From a virus, in the IMG/VR virus record IMGVR_UViG_3300025154_000064, positions 24,975-88,974 of that record: a stretch of 64,000 bases of DNA; one strand, written 5' to 3'. This document shows, in pieces, positions 18,460 to 25,860 of this stretch (position 1 is its first letter; the number at the start of each line of letters is the position of its first letter). A model generated the notes under the pieces. It did no database searches and was not told the DNA's origin. It worked only from the letters and a program-made list of their open reading frames with translations. Made by a program: the position numbers and the translations under genes.

Positions 18460-18873
18460 CTATTCACGCGGGTTTGCGCCGTCACCATCTGCCACCACCT
18501 CATAGTTGTAATCTTTGCAGGCATATCGGTTCGCCACAACCTCCTCACGGGTAAAGAGATCTCTCACCCATTCACTATCAAACCGAAACCCGCTAACCGG
18601 ATTCACATCACCGACCTGCGCTTCCTCCCATTCTTTCGTTAATGGATGCTCAGGGGTGTTGTGTTGTGCCGGGTACCAATCATTCCGTTTGCATATGCGC
18701 TTGACTTTATCTCCAAAATAGATTTCATTCCCGAACATATCGACTTCGCCAGTCCACATTTTCGGTTCTGAGCAGAACTCTTCGGAGAATTTATAAAACA
18801 TGTCTGAGATATCGCGGGGTGTTTGAGCGTAAAAATCTTTCCAGTCCTTCTTCATTTGCGCTTTAAATTTCAT
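18460..18873 (-). CDS. Uncharacterised protein with YopX-like motif
   Basis: A 137-aa protein whose start overlaps the integrase stop (ATGA-type coupling). Residues 44-58 read DMFGNEIYFGDKVKR, similar to the small beta-barrel motif of YopX-like phage proteins. The rest is charged and carries no other recognisable domain. Being last in the integrase transcript, it may be a recombination accessory protein, but nothing shows this directly. The region 18138-18459 next to it holds the terminator, repeat copy 2 and the attP-like site. Confidence 0.6.
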   Translation of the reverse strand: MKFKAQMKKDWKDFYAQTPRDISDMFYKFSEEFCSEPKMWTGEVDMFGNEIYFGDKVKRICKRNDWYPAQHNTPEHPLTKEWEEAQVGDVNPVSGFRFDSEWVRDLFTREEVVANRYACKDYNYEVVADGDGANPRE

Positions 18874-19979
18874 ATCGCATCCCTTTCCAATTTAACCACC
18901 TTCCCCCGTTCCATAAGTTCGCGCTTCCGAGCCACTTCCATTTTGGCATATTTACGGACGGATTCGAGCCGGGCATGGTCGGTGATTTGTTGAAGGTCCG
19001 AAATTGACAGACCTTTTTCGTTTATGTATTGTGAACACGATGAATGTTTCAAGCCGGAATAGAGGTCGATGCTTTCCCCAGCATCCCGGCAGGCCTTGTG
19101 CCAAATCAGATTTAGGGAATCGTTTGTGTATCGTTTCCCTGGTGATCTGGACCTCCAATTGACGAACAAGAATGGGCTACCCAACGTTCGCGCAATTGGC
19201 GCGAAATATCGAACAAACTCAGAATGGGCCGGGATGATATGTTCGACGCCGGTTTTAGTCCGTTCAACAATCCGTCGAGCGCTTTCCGATCGACGGATAA
19301 TAAAGATTCCATTCTCACGGTCCCAATCCTCCCATTTTAAAACGCATGCCTCTGCCGGCCGGCGCAGGTGATATTTCAGCCACAAAAAGATGGCCCGGTG
19401 CTCCGCCGGGATCGCGTCAATTATTGCCATCTGGCGGTCCTCAGGCAACCAGACGATGCTTGGTTCCTGAATCTGGTAAAGCCGTTTTTCCGGGAAGGCC
19501 GGGACCTCCGGGATGCGGCGCGATTTCCATGCGTATTTCAAGCACGCATGGAGGCAATACATCGTGTTTAGTTTGCCCTTACCGGTGCGCTTTATTGAGT
19601 TGAGGAGCATCACCAAAACGTCGAACTGGATCTCGTGCAACTGGAACGGATGCGCCTTGAAAAACGGCCCCAGGTGATTCCTTATTGAATTTTCGTAATC
19701 TTTGACGGTCGCCGGCGTCAATGTGGGGCGAACAGCGTTAAGCCATTCTGTGAGGTATGGGATGACATCGGTGAACTGTTCGCCGGTGAACTTTTCAATC
19801 CGAAAAATCCCGGCCTCTTGATCGGCCTGCATGGTAGCCAGTAGTTTGCCGGCGACCTTTTTATGGTACATCCTTTCCCCGCGATAGCGAGAAATAAAAA
19901 ATGATTTCTTGCGCTTGGCATCATACCATTTTACAAACCACCACCCTGAGTCTTTACGGAAATGGATTGATCCTTTCAT
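18870..19979 (-). CDS. int: Tyrosine site-specific integrase
   Basis: A 369-aa protein. ATG 19979 is used because GGGGGTG precedes it; the upstream ATG at 20045 has no such site. It has an N-terminal arm-binding part, a SAM-like core domain around 75-165 (YLTEWLNAVRPTLTPATVKDYENS) and a catalytic part with Arg in HLRRPAEA, Lys/His in GLKHSSCS, His in TDHARLESVRKY and the nucleophile Tyr in the same segment. The box-II H-x-x-R is changed to S-x-x-K (SGLKHS). It probably integrates the phage at the attP-like site at 18315-18338. Confidence 0.88.
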   Translation of the reverse strand: MKGSIHFRKDSGWWFVKWYDAKRKKSFFISRYRGERMYHKKVAGKLLATMQADQEAGIFRIEKFTGEQFTDVIPYLTEWLNAVRPTLTPATVKDYENSIRNHLGPFFKAHPFQLHEIQFDVLVMLLNSIKRTGKGKLNTMYCLHACLKYAWKSRRIPEVPAFPEKRLYQIQEPSIVWLPEDRQMAIIDAIPAEHRAIFLWLKYHLRRPAEACVLKWEDWDRENGIFIIRRSESARRIVERTKTGVEHIIPAHSEFVRYFAPIARTLGSPFLFVNWRSRSPGKRYTNDSLNLIWHKACRDAGESIDLYSGLKHSSCSQYINEKGLSISDLQQITDHARLESVRKYAKMEVARKRELMERGKVVKLERDAI

Positions 19980-20059
19980 GCAGACACCCCCAGTTGTTGT
20001 TAAACCACTGGGAAGGTTACTGTATATGGTGGACTTGGTCAACATTTATTGAATTTCAA

Positions 20060-20236
20060 TCAATCGTCAATGGTATAGTCTATAATCGCTGCGACGATAA
20101 GGCTTAAGCCAATCACAATTGTGATAAAAAAGGTCCCAGCCACAATAAAGGTGCTTGTCGCGCCAGCCTTTATCATCCACCAGCCTGAGGCACAGGCGCC
20201 GCCGGCCAGCATCGGAACAAAAAGTCTTGTCAGCAT
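20060..20236 (-). CDS. Small two-segment membrane protein
   Basis: A 58-aa protein with a strong ribosome site (AAAGGGGGAAGC) before ATG 20236. It has two hydrophobic stretches, LFVPMLAGGACASGWWM and FIVAGTFFITIVIGLSLIVA. Its start overlaps the end of the upstream gene. Function unknown; the inner membrane is the likely location. Confidence 0.65.
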   Translation of the reverse strand: MLTRLFVPMLAGGACASGWWMIKAGATSTFIVAGTFFITIVIGLSLIVAAIIDYTIDD

Positions 20237-20535
20237 GCTTCCCCCTTTATAATAATGTTATGTTGGTACCAATCTTTCGCAGCATCGTAAGCCGCGTCTC
20301 TTACGATACGCTGCATGTAATCTTTATATGACCCGTGATCCTTTCTTGTTTGAGCATCCACAGCTGCCACCATGATCTCACCAAGCTTCCCCGTCTGCAA
20401 TAAACGACAGAGATGCTTTTCAGCTGTCACAGCAATGACTCTTTCGGTCTCGCCACGAATGAACTCCCGTGAAAGACCCATTTCGTTCATCAAAACATTG
20501 CGAATATCGTTTATTTGGTCCTTGTTATCTTTCAC
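20230..20535 (-). CDS. Uncharacterised 101-aa protein
   Basis: Mostly helical and charged (NVLMNEMGLSREFIRGETER, then DYMQRIVRDAAYDAAKDWY). No family recognised. It lies in the lysogeny-side operon between two small membrane proteins and overlaps the next gene by seven bases. Confidence 0.6.
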   Translation of the reverse strand: MKDNKDQINDIRNVLMNEMGLSREFIRGETERVIAVTAEKHLCRLLQTGKLGEIMVAAVDAQTRKDHGSYKDYMQRIVRDAAYDAAKDWYQHNIIIKGEAC

Positions 20536-20538
20536 ATG

Positions 20539-20676
20539 TCATCCTTTCGATTGATACTTTGGACTCGCCAACAGCATAATAAGTAGCGGCCATCCGCTAT
20601 CTGATGCGTAGCAAGCCACGCCTATTGTCAAAAAATATGCCAAGAAAACTATCGTCGCCAAAACCTTGTTATTCAT
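20539..20676 (-). CDS. Small membrane protein
   Basis: A 45-aa protein with one or two hydrophobic segments ([19 protein letters not shown] and [10 protein letters not shown]). ATG 20676 overlaps the end of the release-factor-like gene (stop 20669), suggesting translational coupling. No family recognised. Confidence 0.55.
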   Translation of the reverse strand: MNNKVLATIVFLAYFLTIGVACYASDSGWPLLIMLLASPKYQSKG

Positions 20677-21022
20677 CTCGAACAATCCATTTCCCGTCTT
20701 CGTCTACAATCTCAACCCGGATGTTACCCGGGGCCATAGCCTCATCGACCCTCTGTTCAATAGTTTTCCCACCGGTAAGCTCGAAAGCTGTACGTTGCAC
20801 CCATAGCTTGAATTCAGCGGTCCTGGTGAGACGTTCAAGAGCAATCCGTTTGTTCTGGTGTTGCGATCGCTCTGAACGGCTTTCCCCGACGGCCCGGGAC
20901 GCCCGGTGAATTATCCTGACACCGGATTCGGTTTTGTTCTGGTGCTGGCCACCCGGGCCACCGGACCTGAAGGTCTGGACCTCGAAGTCCTTTTTGCTTA
21001 TCGTGAACAGGGGTTCTTTCAT
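20669..21022 (-). CDS. Release-factor-like GGQ protein (RF-1 domain)
   Basis: A 117-aa protein consisting of little more than a class-I release factor catalytic domain: [19 protein letters not shown] has the GGQ tripeptide and following QNKT/SGVR residues, then a second helix with [16 protein letters not shown]. The codon-recognition domains are absent and there is no long basic C-terminal tail as in ArfB. The GGQ loop hydrolyses peptidyl-tRNA in the ribosome. Possible roles are ribosome rescue or altered termination during infection. It is adjacent to small hypothetical genes and transcribed leftward. Confidence 0.85.
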   Translation of the reverse strand: MKEPLFTISKKDFEVQTFRSGGPGGQHQNKTESGVRIIHRASRAVGESRSERSQHQNKRIALERLTRTAEFKLWVQRTAFELTGGKTIEQRVDEAMAPGNIRVEIVDEDGKWIVRDE

Positions 21023-21324
21023 CTTAAAATTCGCCTAAGCCTGTTAGCTCCATATTCAGCTGCAACATAGTTTGCGCAATTAGAACAATAGAAAGTTCCA
21101 TGGTTATAAGCAGACTCGTCTGTTGCGACTTTATCCTCGCATATAGAACACATTGTCGGTTGATTGGCGTTTACAGCCATCCTCAATATTTCAAATCCGT
21201 TTTCCGAAAGCCAATGGTGGAATTCCTTTGCAGTGTGAGAGCACTCTGCGTTCTGGCAAGCACCTAACTCAAAACTTAAACACTCTATATCACTACAAAA
21301 TTCATATTTTTGATATTTATTCAT
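21019..21324 (-). CDS. Cys-rich small-domain protein with zinc ribbon
   Basis: A 101-aa protein. The N-terminal half has the spaced pattern FCxxIxC, C, C followed by [14 protein letters not shown], and the C-terminal half has CSIC with CSNC. The N-terminal pattern is shared with the gene at 41420-41632 (SAKTFHKWLIDNGF), so the two are paralogues. Metal or iron-sulfur binding is likely. Its start overlaps the stop of its left neighbour's coding strand by four bases. Confidence 0.65.
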   Translation of the reverse strand: MNKYQKYEFCSDIECLSFELGACQNAECSHTAKEFHHWLSENGFEILRMAVNANQPTMCSICEDKVATDESAYNHGTFYCSNCANYVAAEYGANRLRRILR

Positions 21325-21325
21325 C

Positions 21326-21577
21326 TCAAGCCCTCGCCATCTCGCCGCCCATCTTGCTGTCTATCGCAGAGCAGTACCCTTCGCCGTCATCATCCACCGT
21401 AAAGTGGGGGCAGGCTGGCTCATCAACCAGGTTATACATCCTCGCAACCTCTGTTGGGTCACACATGCACATATTGCCGGATCCACACTCAGGACATTTG
21501 GCGTCATTGATATCCGGGAAGCCATCGAAGAGTGAGCTGCATTCCAGACAAAAAGATATTTTGTCGATCTTTTTCAT
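21326..21577 (-). CDS. Zinc-ribbon small protein
   Basis: An 83-aa protein with FCLEC and CPECGSGNMC pairs followed by an acidic tail containing ACPHF. It has a typical rubredoxin-like zinc-ribbon look with no specific family. It is in a tight minus-strand operon (one base between it and the upstream stop). Confidence 0.6.
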   Translation of the reverse strand: MKKIDKISFCLECSSLFDGFPDINDAKCPECGSGNMCMCDPTEVARMYNLVDEPACPHFTVDDDGEGYCSAIDSKMGGEMARA

Positions 21578-22102
21578 TTATTTAATCCCAACCGCTTCGA
21601 GCGACTTCATAATTAAACCCTTCAGGGTCGTTTCCTGATATTCCTTGATAGACTCGCTCAGTTGTTTTTTGCAGAACTGCTCTGATGACCTGGTGAAATC
21701 ATTTTTTATTCTCTCAAGCCATGCTGCCATAGACTTTTTTAATTCATGGTTTATCCACGTTTCATTGTCACCACCAGCGCAGGCTTTTATAACGTTGCCG
21801 CGAGAGTCAACCGGTGAAAGCATTTTCTCGTCTATCTGCTTTTTAATGTAATCCTCGACAGAGCCTATAAATGTAGGTTTTCCCCATCTATCGGTAATAG
21901 CGATATCCTCATTGATAAGATTCATAAGCTTAGCATCAATCGCTTTGGACACTTCCCCAACTATCGCATCAACATGGTCCTTCGATATTTTGGCGAACAC
22001 TATGTCAGAAATCTCTTTCTTGACATTTTTGGTTACGACATCTTCAAATGATCTTTCGTCAAAGATGTCGTTTGTATCAACTTCTATCTTGAGTATAGCC
22101 AT
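21578..22102 (-). CDS. Uncharacterised helical protein
   Basis: A 174-aa, helical and charged protein (FEDVVTKNVKKEISDIVFAK; SEDYIKKQIDEKM-like region) with a middle segment RWGKPTFIGSVEDYI. No family recognised. The 105 bases upstream (22103-22207) are non-coding and contain a GC-rich inverted stretch (GCGCCCGGGA against a TTCCGGGCC side) of unknown meaning. Confidence 0.6.
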   Translation of the reverse strand: MAILKIEVDTNDIFDERSFEDVVTKNVKKEISDIVFAKISKDHVDAIVGEVSKAIDAKLMNLINEDIAITDRWGKPTFIGSVEDYIKKQIDEKMLSPVDSRGNVIKACAGGDNETWINHELKKSMAAWLERIKNDFTRSSEQFCKKQLSESIKEYQETTLKGLIMKSLEAVGIK

Positions 22103-22207
22103 TGTTTTGTATATCCTTTCCTTTCAGAGTGGCCCGGAATGGTGCGCTTGCAATCAACGGTACAGAGTAACCCCTGATTACAGAGGCGTCCCGGGCGCTG
22201 TTGAAAC

Positions 22208-22474
22208 TTAAGCCAAGCTTAAATTCTTGACCCTTGGCCAGTAAACTTTCCGCCGGCCACCGCGGGGACCCGCCGGTAAAGCCACCAGATAGGATTCGTG
22301 ATCGCGCGTGCATGAGTTCGGATCGACAGCATTGAAAACGAATTTCTTATCATCGAACTTGTTGCACTCGGCAAACTGGCTGCCGTCAACAGGCACGATT
22401 CCGATAACCTCGCCAGTCTTCATTGTCCCTTTTGATGCCCATTTAACCTTGTCGCCTTTTTTAAATTTCGCCAT
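22208..22474 (-). CDS. Small KOW/Tudor-like protein
   Basis: An 88-aa protein. It begins FKKGDKVKWASKGTMKTGEVIG, a KOW/Tudor-like beta-barrel motif of small nucleic-acid-binding or DUF2945-like proteins. The end is basic (GRRKVYWPRVKNLSLA). It has its own ribosome site and is separated from its neighbours by short non-coding gaps. Confidence 0.6.
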   Translation of the reverse strand: MAKFKKGDKVKWASKGTMKTGEVIGIVPVDGSQFAECNKFDDKKFVFNAVDPNSCTRDHESYLVALPAGPRGGRRKVYWPRVKNLSLA

Positions 22475-22493
22475 TGTCTTCTTATCCTTTATG

Positions 22494-22595
22494 TTATTGG
22501 GTTATTGAGCTACCAATCCATTTGGTCGCTCTCATATCAAAAATGAGTGCGGGCTCTTCTTCGATGCCGTAATTTGGATACCAACCCCCAGGCAT
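22494..22595 (-). CDS. Possible 33-aa ORF
   Basis: ATG 22595 to TAA 22494 encodes a protein-like 33 residues (GGWYPNYGIEEEPALIFDM, then RATKWIG). It lies alone in a 170-bp gap. The ribosome site is weak, so it could be chance. Confidence 0.3.
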   Translation of the reverse strand: MPGGWYPNYGIEEEPALIFDMRATKWIGSSITQ

Positions 22596-22646
22596 CGAGT
22601 ACTATATTCCCGGCGCCCGCCGACCGGTGAAAGGAGCGGGGGCCGG

Positions 22647-23108
22647 TTATTTCACCGGATTGTAAATTGCCTCCAGGATGGCACCGATACGCAGCATCCA
22701 CCTGGGGTCATCCTTGTTGAACTCGATCTCACTGTAAAAGTCCTCAACATCGTGAGGTTGGATCTTGAACGGATTGTCAGCGTCAACGTCTACCAGCGCG
22801 TGGCACAGCTCGTGTCGAATGATCCGGATGCGGTCCGGATCTTCGATAATGTTCCAGAGCATGCTATCCAGGCGCATGATATAGTCGTAGCCATCGGCGA
22901 CAGCTGCATCGTCTATTGACAAGAAGCGCTCGACATCGTTCGTCTTGGCCAGACTGGCTGCAGCCAGCTTCCCGGAAACGGTGCGCTTCTTGGTGTCCAT
23001 CAACGCAAGGATGTTGGCGCTAACGAGCTGGTGGAACTGAACGTCCTTACGGACCTTATCAAGAAGGTCGTAGACTGTTTGTGGTGCTGGTTCGAATCGT
23101 AGGTCCAT
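22647..23108 (-). CDS. Putative phage metallopeptidase (HExxH)
   Basis: A 153-aa protein. IRHELCHALVDVD near residue 97 gives an HExxH zinc site. Upstream come a helical N-terminus and KKRTVSGKLAAASLAKTND, matching the layout of the small putative phage metallopeptidase family (PhageMetallopep). The substrate is unknown. It is transcribed leftward between a zinc-ribbon protein and a KOW-like protein. Confidence 0.7.
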   Translation of the reverse strand: MDLRFEPAPQTVYDLLDKVRKDVQFHQLVSANILALMDTKKRTVSGKLAAASLAKTNDVERFLSIDDAAVADGYDYIMRLDSMLWNIIEDPDRIRIIRHELCHALVDVDADNPFKIQPHDVEDFYSEIEFNKDDPRWMLRIGAILEAIYNPVK

Positions 23109-23133
23109 TGGTGTTATCCTTTCTTTTTTTGGG

Positions 23134-23298
23134 TCACTTCGCTTTCTTCTTCATTTCATCCTCGACCTCTTTCGAGTACGAGAATTTCAAAACGCTATCG
23201 ACTGCCACATCGCCCCCGCAGAACACGCAGGGCCGGTCATCTTCGTGGTCCGTTTCTCTCTTTCCTCCGCACTGCACGCATTTAAATACGTGTATCAT
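23134..23298 (-). CDS. Small zinc-ribbon protein
   Basis: A 54-aa protein from ATG 23298, inside the last codons of the patatin gene (overlap 23282-23298). It has FKCVQCGG and PCVFCGG cysteine pairs and a lysine-rich tail. Translational coupling is likely; function unknown. Confidence 0.6.
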   Translation of the reverse strand: MIHVFKCVQCGGKRETDHEDDRPCVFCGGDVAVDSVLKFSYSKEVEDEMKKKAK

Positions 23299-23968
23299 CT
23301 TCGCCAAGCCTTTCGCCGAAAAATTCCCGGGTAGATTGGACGCCTTCCCTGAAGAGTGCATCGAAAGCGTCTGCCGGCTCATCTGTAATCGGAATCTCAT
23401 CGCCTGATAGCAGGATAGTCCTACGCAAATTGTAATTAAGGATACCGTCAAGCCGGTTTCTTTTATTAAGGATGATATTTACGAGTCCATTAAGAGTGGA
23501 CGTCGCCGGGGAGACACGATCATAAAAGAAGATACCGATGGCGGGGTCACCCAGCGCGTTTAAATCAAACGCGCTGGTTAAAATGCCATCGGTGAGACCA
23601 TCATCAGTACCAAATAGGAGCGATGCGCTTTGCAGGACCGAAACCTCGGTTCCTTTTATAATGTCCAGCTGGCCGCTTTCCAGGTTCGACACGCCAACTT
23701 TTAATTTATCGATATTTTTCCCTCGAAGAGCGTTGACAAGAAACGTTGCGAAATACTTCCGGCTATATACAGGGACATCTTTTGCAAGTTTGGCAACTTC
23801 ACCCGCATTGTACCCGGCTGCCCATAATGCGCCAACAACCGAACCTGAAGATATTCCAATGATATTGTTGGCTACAAACCCTTTTTCTTCCAGCACTGAT
23901 ACAGCACCAGCGATAGCGTAGAGCGCTCTGTGACCGACCCCTTCAATTACAAAATTACACTTTGGCAT
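23282..23968 (-). CDS. Patatin-like phospholipase
   Basis: A 228-aa protein. Oxyanion-loop-like EGVGHRALYAIAG (residues 9-21) and nucleophile elbow GISSGS (about 39-44) fit the patatin fold, including helix GALWAAGY. The usual catalytic Asp-Gly dyad is not obvious; the expected position reads STLNGLV, with Asn instead of Asp. It is the first gene after the repressor-controlled leftward promoter. Patatins are membrane lipid hydrolases, so a conversion or anti-host/anti-phage role is possible. Activity is doubtful because of the Asp change. Confidence 0.8.
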   Translation of the reverse strand: MPKCNFVIEGVGHRALYAIAGAVSVLEEKGFVANNIIGISSGSVVGALWAAGYNAGEVAKLAKDVPVYSRKYFATFLVNALRGKNIDKLKVGVSNLESGQLDIIKGTEVSVLQSASLLFGTDDGLTDGILTSAFDLNALGDPAIGIFFYDRVSPATSTLNGLVNIILNKRNRLDGILNYNLRRTILLSGDEIPITDEPADAFDALFREGVQSTREFFGERLGEDDTRI

Positions 23969-24012
23969 TGGTTCCCCTTTCCGAGTTGGTGTTAATGTTG
24001 ATTACGAAAACG

Positions 24013-24041
24013 GTTTTAATTCAAAATTGAAGTGCAGTCAA
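24013..24041 (-). promoter_or_regulatory. Leftward promoter with repressor operator in its spacer
   Basis: The minus strand has TTGACT (24036-24041), a 17-base spacer and TAAAAC (24013-24018). The spacer contains TTCAATTTTGAATT, the 14-bp palindrome-like operator also found in the rightward promoter at 25 kb. A related half-site, TCAATTTTATT, lies at about 24059. It drives the patatin-to-integrase operon. Confidence 0.65.
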
Positions 24042-24156
24042 GCGTAAATATACCTAAAATCAATTTTATTTTAACATGGATTTTTGAGCGTAGGGAAGGG
24101 TTGGTGCCCGGATTGGGCACCACTTTAGGTAGGTATTATTCGTTAAGTTAAATAAA

Positions 24157-24285
24157 TCAGTCTATTGATTCCATATCTCTGATTATCATTTGAAGGCGTT
24201 CTTGCGCAGCTTTGATTAATTCTACGTCACCGATGATAACAGCGTAATGCAATATTGAACTATAGTAAACAAATCTTCTATCCAT
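24157..24285 (-). CDS. Small uncharacterised protein
   Basis: A 42-aa protein (DRRFVYYSSILHYAV, then GDVELIKAAQERLQMI) with a very strong ribosome site (GGGGGAGGT) eight bases before ATG 24285. It lies between the repressor terminator and the leftward promoter. No family recognised. The flanks 23969-24156 and 24286-24434 contain only the promoter and operators noted separately and AT-rich sequence. Confidence 0.6.
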   Translation of the reverse strand: MDRRFVYYSSILHYAVIIGDVELIKAAQERLQMIIRDMESID

Positions 24286-24434
24286 TTATTACCTCCCCCA
24301 TTATAAAAAAAAGTTAATCTGTATTATCATATAGACATAAGCAATAACTGCTCCATTCTTTATGGTAAGTTAGATTTTTTTAAATTGTTGATAAATTGGA
24401 TAATATTTACTGCTGGGGGGGGGTGTAAAAAAAA

Positions 24435-24461
24435 GGCATTGTAACTTTTTGTTACAATGCC
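24435..24461. terminator. Bidirectional terminator behind the repressor gene
   Basis: GGCATTGTAAC (24435-24445) pairs with GTTACAATGCC (24451-24461), loop TTTTT, with A8 on one side and T6 on the other. It ends repressor transcripts (minus). A second small hairpin, TGGTAC with GTACCA (24471-24487), sits just before it in minus reading. Confidence 0.8.
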
Positions 24462-24491
24462 TTTTTTGCCTGGTACAAAAAGTACCAAGGG

Positions 24492-24986
24492 TCACTTTTT
24501 ACCTTTTGGCTTCTTTGCGGGTACCTTATTGAGATTTAATTGAACAGGTTTCGGCTCCGGTTTAGGACCCGGTTCAACGACATCGACTTTGTTTTCAAGC
24601 AGAAGCTTTGGCATCTTTCTAATTGTATCCTCCGCCATTTCCTTCTGGCCCATGGCGACCGAGAGATTAATCATCCTGATAAAAGGTTCAAGGTTCGGGA
24701 ACATCTTCATTGCCTTTTCATCAAGCACTACATACTCGGTTACGGTAAAGTCGTCTTCTAATAAATCCTTTATGCCAACCCCTAGGACCTCAGCGATTCT
24801 GTTAAGCTCAGCACGTGTCGGTATGCATAAATTGTTTTTAATTTTTGCTATCCTAACGTTCGAATGTTTCAGCGGCTTTCTAACTCGATGCTTAGGGTCT
24901 TCGTAAACCATTTTCCCTAATTCGGTATCATCAATCCCCTCTCTTTCCTGTAATACCATAATTCGTTCACCAAGATTTAATTTCAT
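24492..24986 (-). CDS. XRE-type lysogeny repressor (CI-like)
   Basis: A 164-aa protein. A helix-turn-helix domain spans residues 1-75 (LGERIMVLQEREGIDDTELG; SNVRIAKIKNNLCIPTRAEL; RIAEVLGVGIKDLL). A helical middle and a Pro/Lys-rich C-terminus follow. No S24 autocleavage domain is present, so induction is not by simple RecA-triggered self-cleavage. It is divergent from the Cro-like gene across a 118-bp operator region. The strong ribosome site GGAGGGAG precedes ATG 24986. It is predicted to bind the TTCAA/TTGAA operators. Confidence 0.8.
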   Translation of the reverse strand: MKLNLGERIMVLQEREGIDDTELGKMVYEDPKHRVRKPLKHSNVRIAKIKNNLCIPTRAELNRIAEVLGVGIKDLLEDDFTVTEYVVLDEKAMKMFPNLEPFIRMINLSVAMGQKEMAEDTIRKMPKLLLENKVDVVEPGPKPEPKPVQLNLNKVPAKKPKGKK

Positions 24987-25021
24987 GCCGCACTCCCTCC
25001 AAGAGTCAAAAAATTAATAAA

Positions 25022-25083
25022 ATTTCAATTTTATCTTGACCTGAATTCAAAATTGAATTATTTAGGTTCAAAAATCAATTTAA
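25022..25083 (+). promoter_or_regulatory. Lysogeny switch: rightward promoter and operators
   Basis: The plus strand has TTGACC (25036-25041), a 17-bp spacer and TATTTA (25059-25064). The spacer contains the 16-bp operator AATTCAAAATTGAATT (25044-25059; arms AATTCAA/TTGAATT). Flanking half-sites are TTCAATTTTATC (25024-25035) and CAAAAATCAATTT (25069-25081). The 17-mer TTCAATTTTATCTTGAC (25024-25040) recurs at 62749-62765 on the other strand. An overlapping leftward promoter for the repressor (TAAAAT box) is possible. Confidence 0.7.
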
Positions 25084-25104
25084 ACCTTCAAACAACGGTG
25101 CCAA

Positions 25105-25362
25105 ATGAACATCAACGATTACCTCGATTCAAAAAACATGACCCAAAATGATTTCGCAACCCTCATCGGCCGATCACCCAGTTATATTACAAAGTTTAAA
25201 AAGCAACTGGTTACGCCATCTCTCATAGAGGCAATTATTATTTATTTGGCATCCGATCAGCATGTCAATCTGCAAGACATGATCCCTCTTAATGTCATGA
25301 AACATCAAAACCAACCATGCAGCAAAGAATTGGCATCAGTATCATTTATAAAACATATTTGA
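25105..25362 (+). CDS. Cro-like/transcription regulator with HTH
   Basis: An 85-aa protein. Residues 1-55 form an HTH (NINDYLDSKNMTQNDFATLI, then GRSPSYITKFKKQLVTPSL), the kind found in Cro and CII-type phage regulators. It is first in the rightward early transcript. The ribosome site is weak (AACGGTG). It may compete with the repressor for the same operators. Confidence 0.7.
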   Translation: MNINDYLDSKNMTQNDFATLIGRSPSYITKFKKQLVTPSLIEAIIIYLASDQHVNLQDMIPLNVMKHQNQPCSKELASVSFIKHI

Positions 25363-25425
25363 ATCTAAGTCAAGTTCTTTTTTTGATTTAGATTCATTCT
25401 TTTTATCTTTTTATTGAGGTCAATA

Positions 25426-25566
25426 ATGAAAGATCCGAAGCGCGTGAGAAGGTTAATACGCAAAACTATCCGAATTCAAATGGAAAGTTTTTTAACATCA
25501 ATATTTAACCAGCCTCTTCACGTTCGCCTGCTATTCGCTTGGCGAATTATAAGGGGTAAATTTTAA
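25426..25566 (+). CDS. Small basic protein
   Basis: A 46-aa protein from ATG 25426 (GAGGT seven bases upstream) to TAA 25566. The start is strongly basic (KDPKRVRRLIRKTIRIQ) followed by a hydrophobic helix (HVRLLFAWRII). It lies in the early rightward transcript. No family recognised. Confidence 0.55.
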   Translation: MKDPKRVRRLIRKTIRIQMESFLTSIFNQPLHVRLLFAWRIIRGKF

Positions 25567-25581
25567 TGAGAGGAAAATAAT

Positions 25582-25860
25582 ATGGCAGTGGAACTCGGGG
25601 ATGAAGTGATCGACATGGTATCGGGATTTAAGGGGATTGCGGCAGCTTGCCATAACTACCTGAACGGATGCAACCGCATATCGGTTCAACCACCTGTAGA
25701 CAATGACGGAAGGCTGCCGGAAGCGCAATCGTTCGATGAACCCCAACTCAAAGTATTAACCGCCGGCAAGGTCCAGAACTTCGCCAAAACAAAAGCCACA
25801 CCCACCGGTGGGCCTGAAAAATTTTCTGACACCCCCAAAACAACAGGAAGGAACCGTTAA
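25582..25860 (+). CDS. Uncharacterised early protein
   Basis: A 92-aa protein with a good ribosome site (AGAGGAAAATA). The N-terminus VELGDEVIDMVSGFKGIAA is followed by a Pro/Thr-rich tail. It begins with a GDEV motif like small beta-barrel proteins. It directly precedes the Sak4-like gene, so a recombination accessory role is possible. No family recognised. Confidence 0.6.
   Translation: MAVELGDEVIDMVSGFKGIAAACHNYLNGCNRISVQPPVDNDGRLPEAQSFDEPQLKVLTAGKVQNFAKTKATPTGGPEKFSDTPKTTGRNR

Noticed and set aside
20041-20110. Integrase start at ATG 20045
   Set aside because: No ribosome site there; ATG 19979 has GGGGGTG and begins at the conserved arm domain.
22103-22207. A riboswitch in the gap before the 22102 gene
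   Set aside because: A GC-rich inverted stretch is present, but no known riboswitch motif is recognised.
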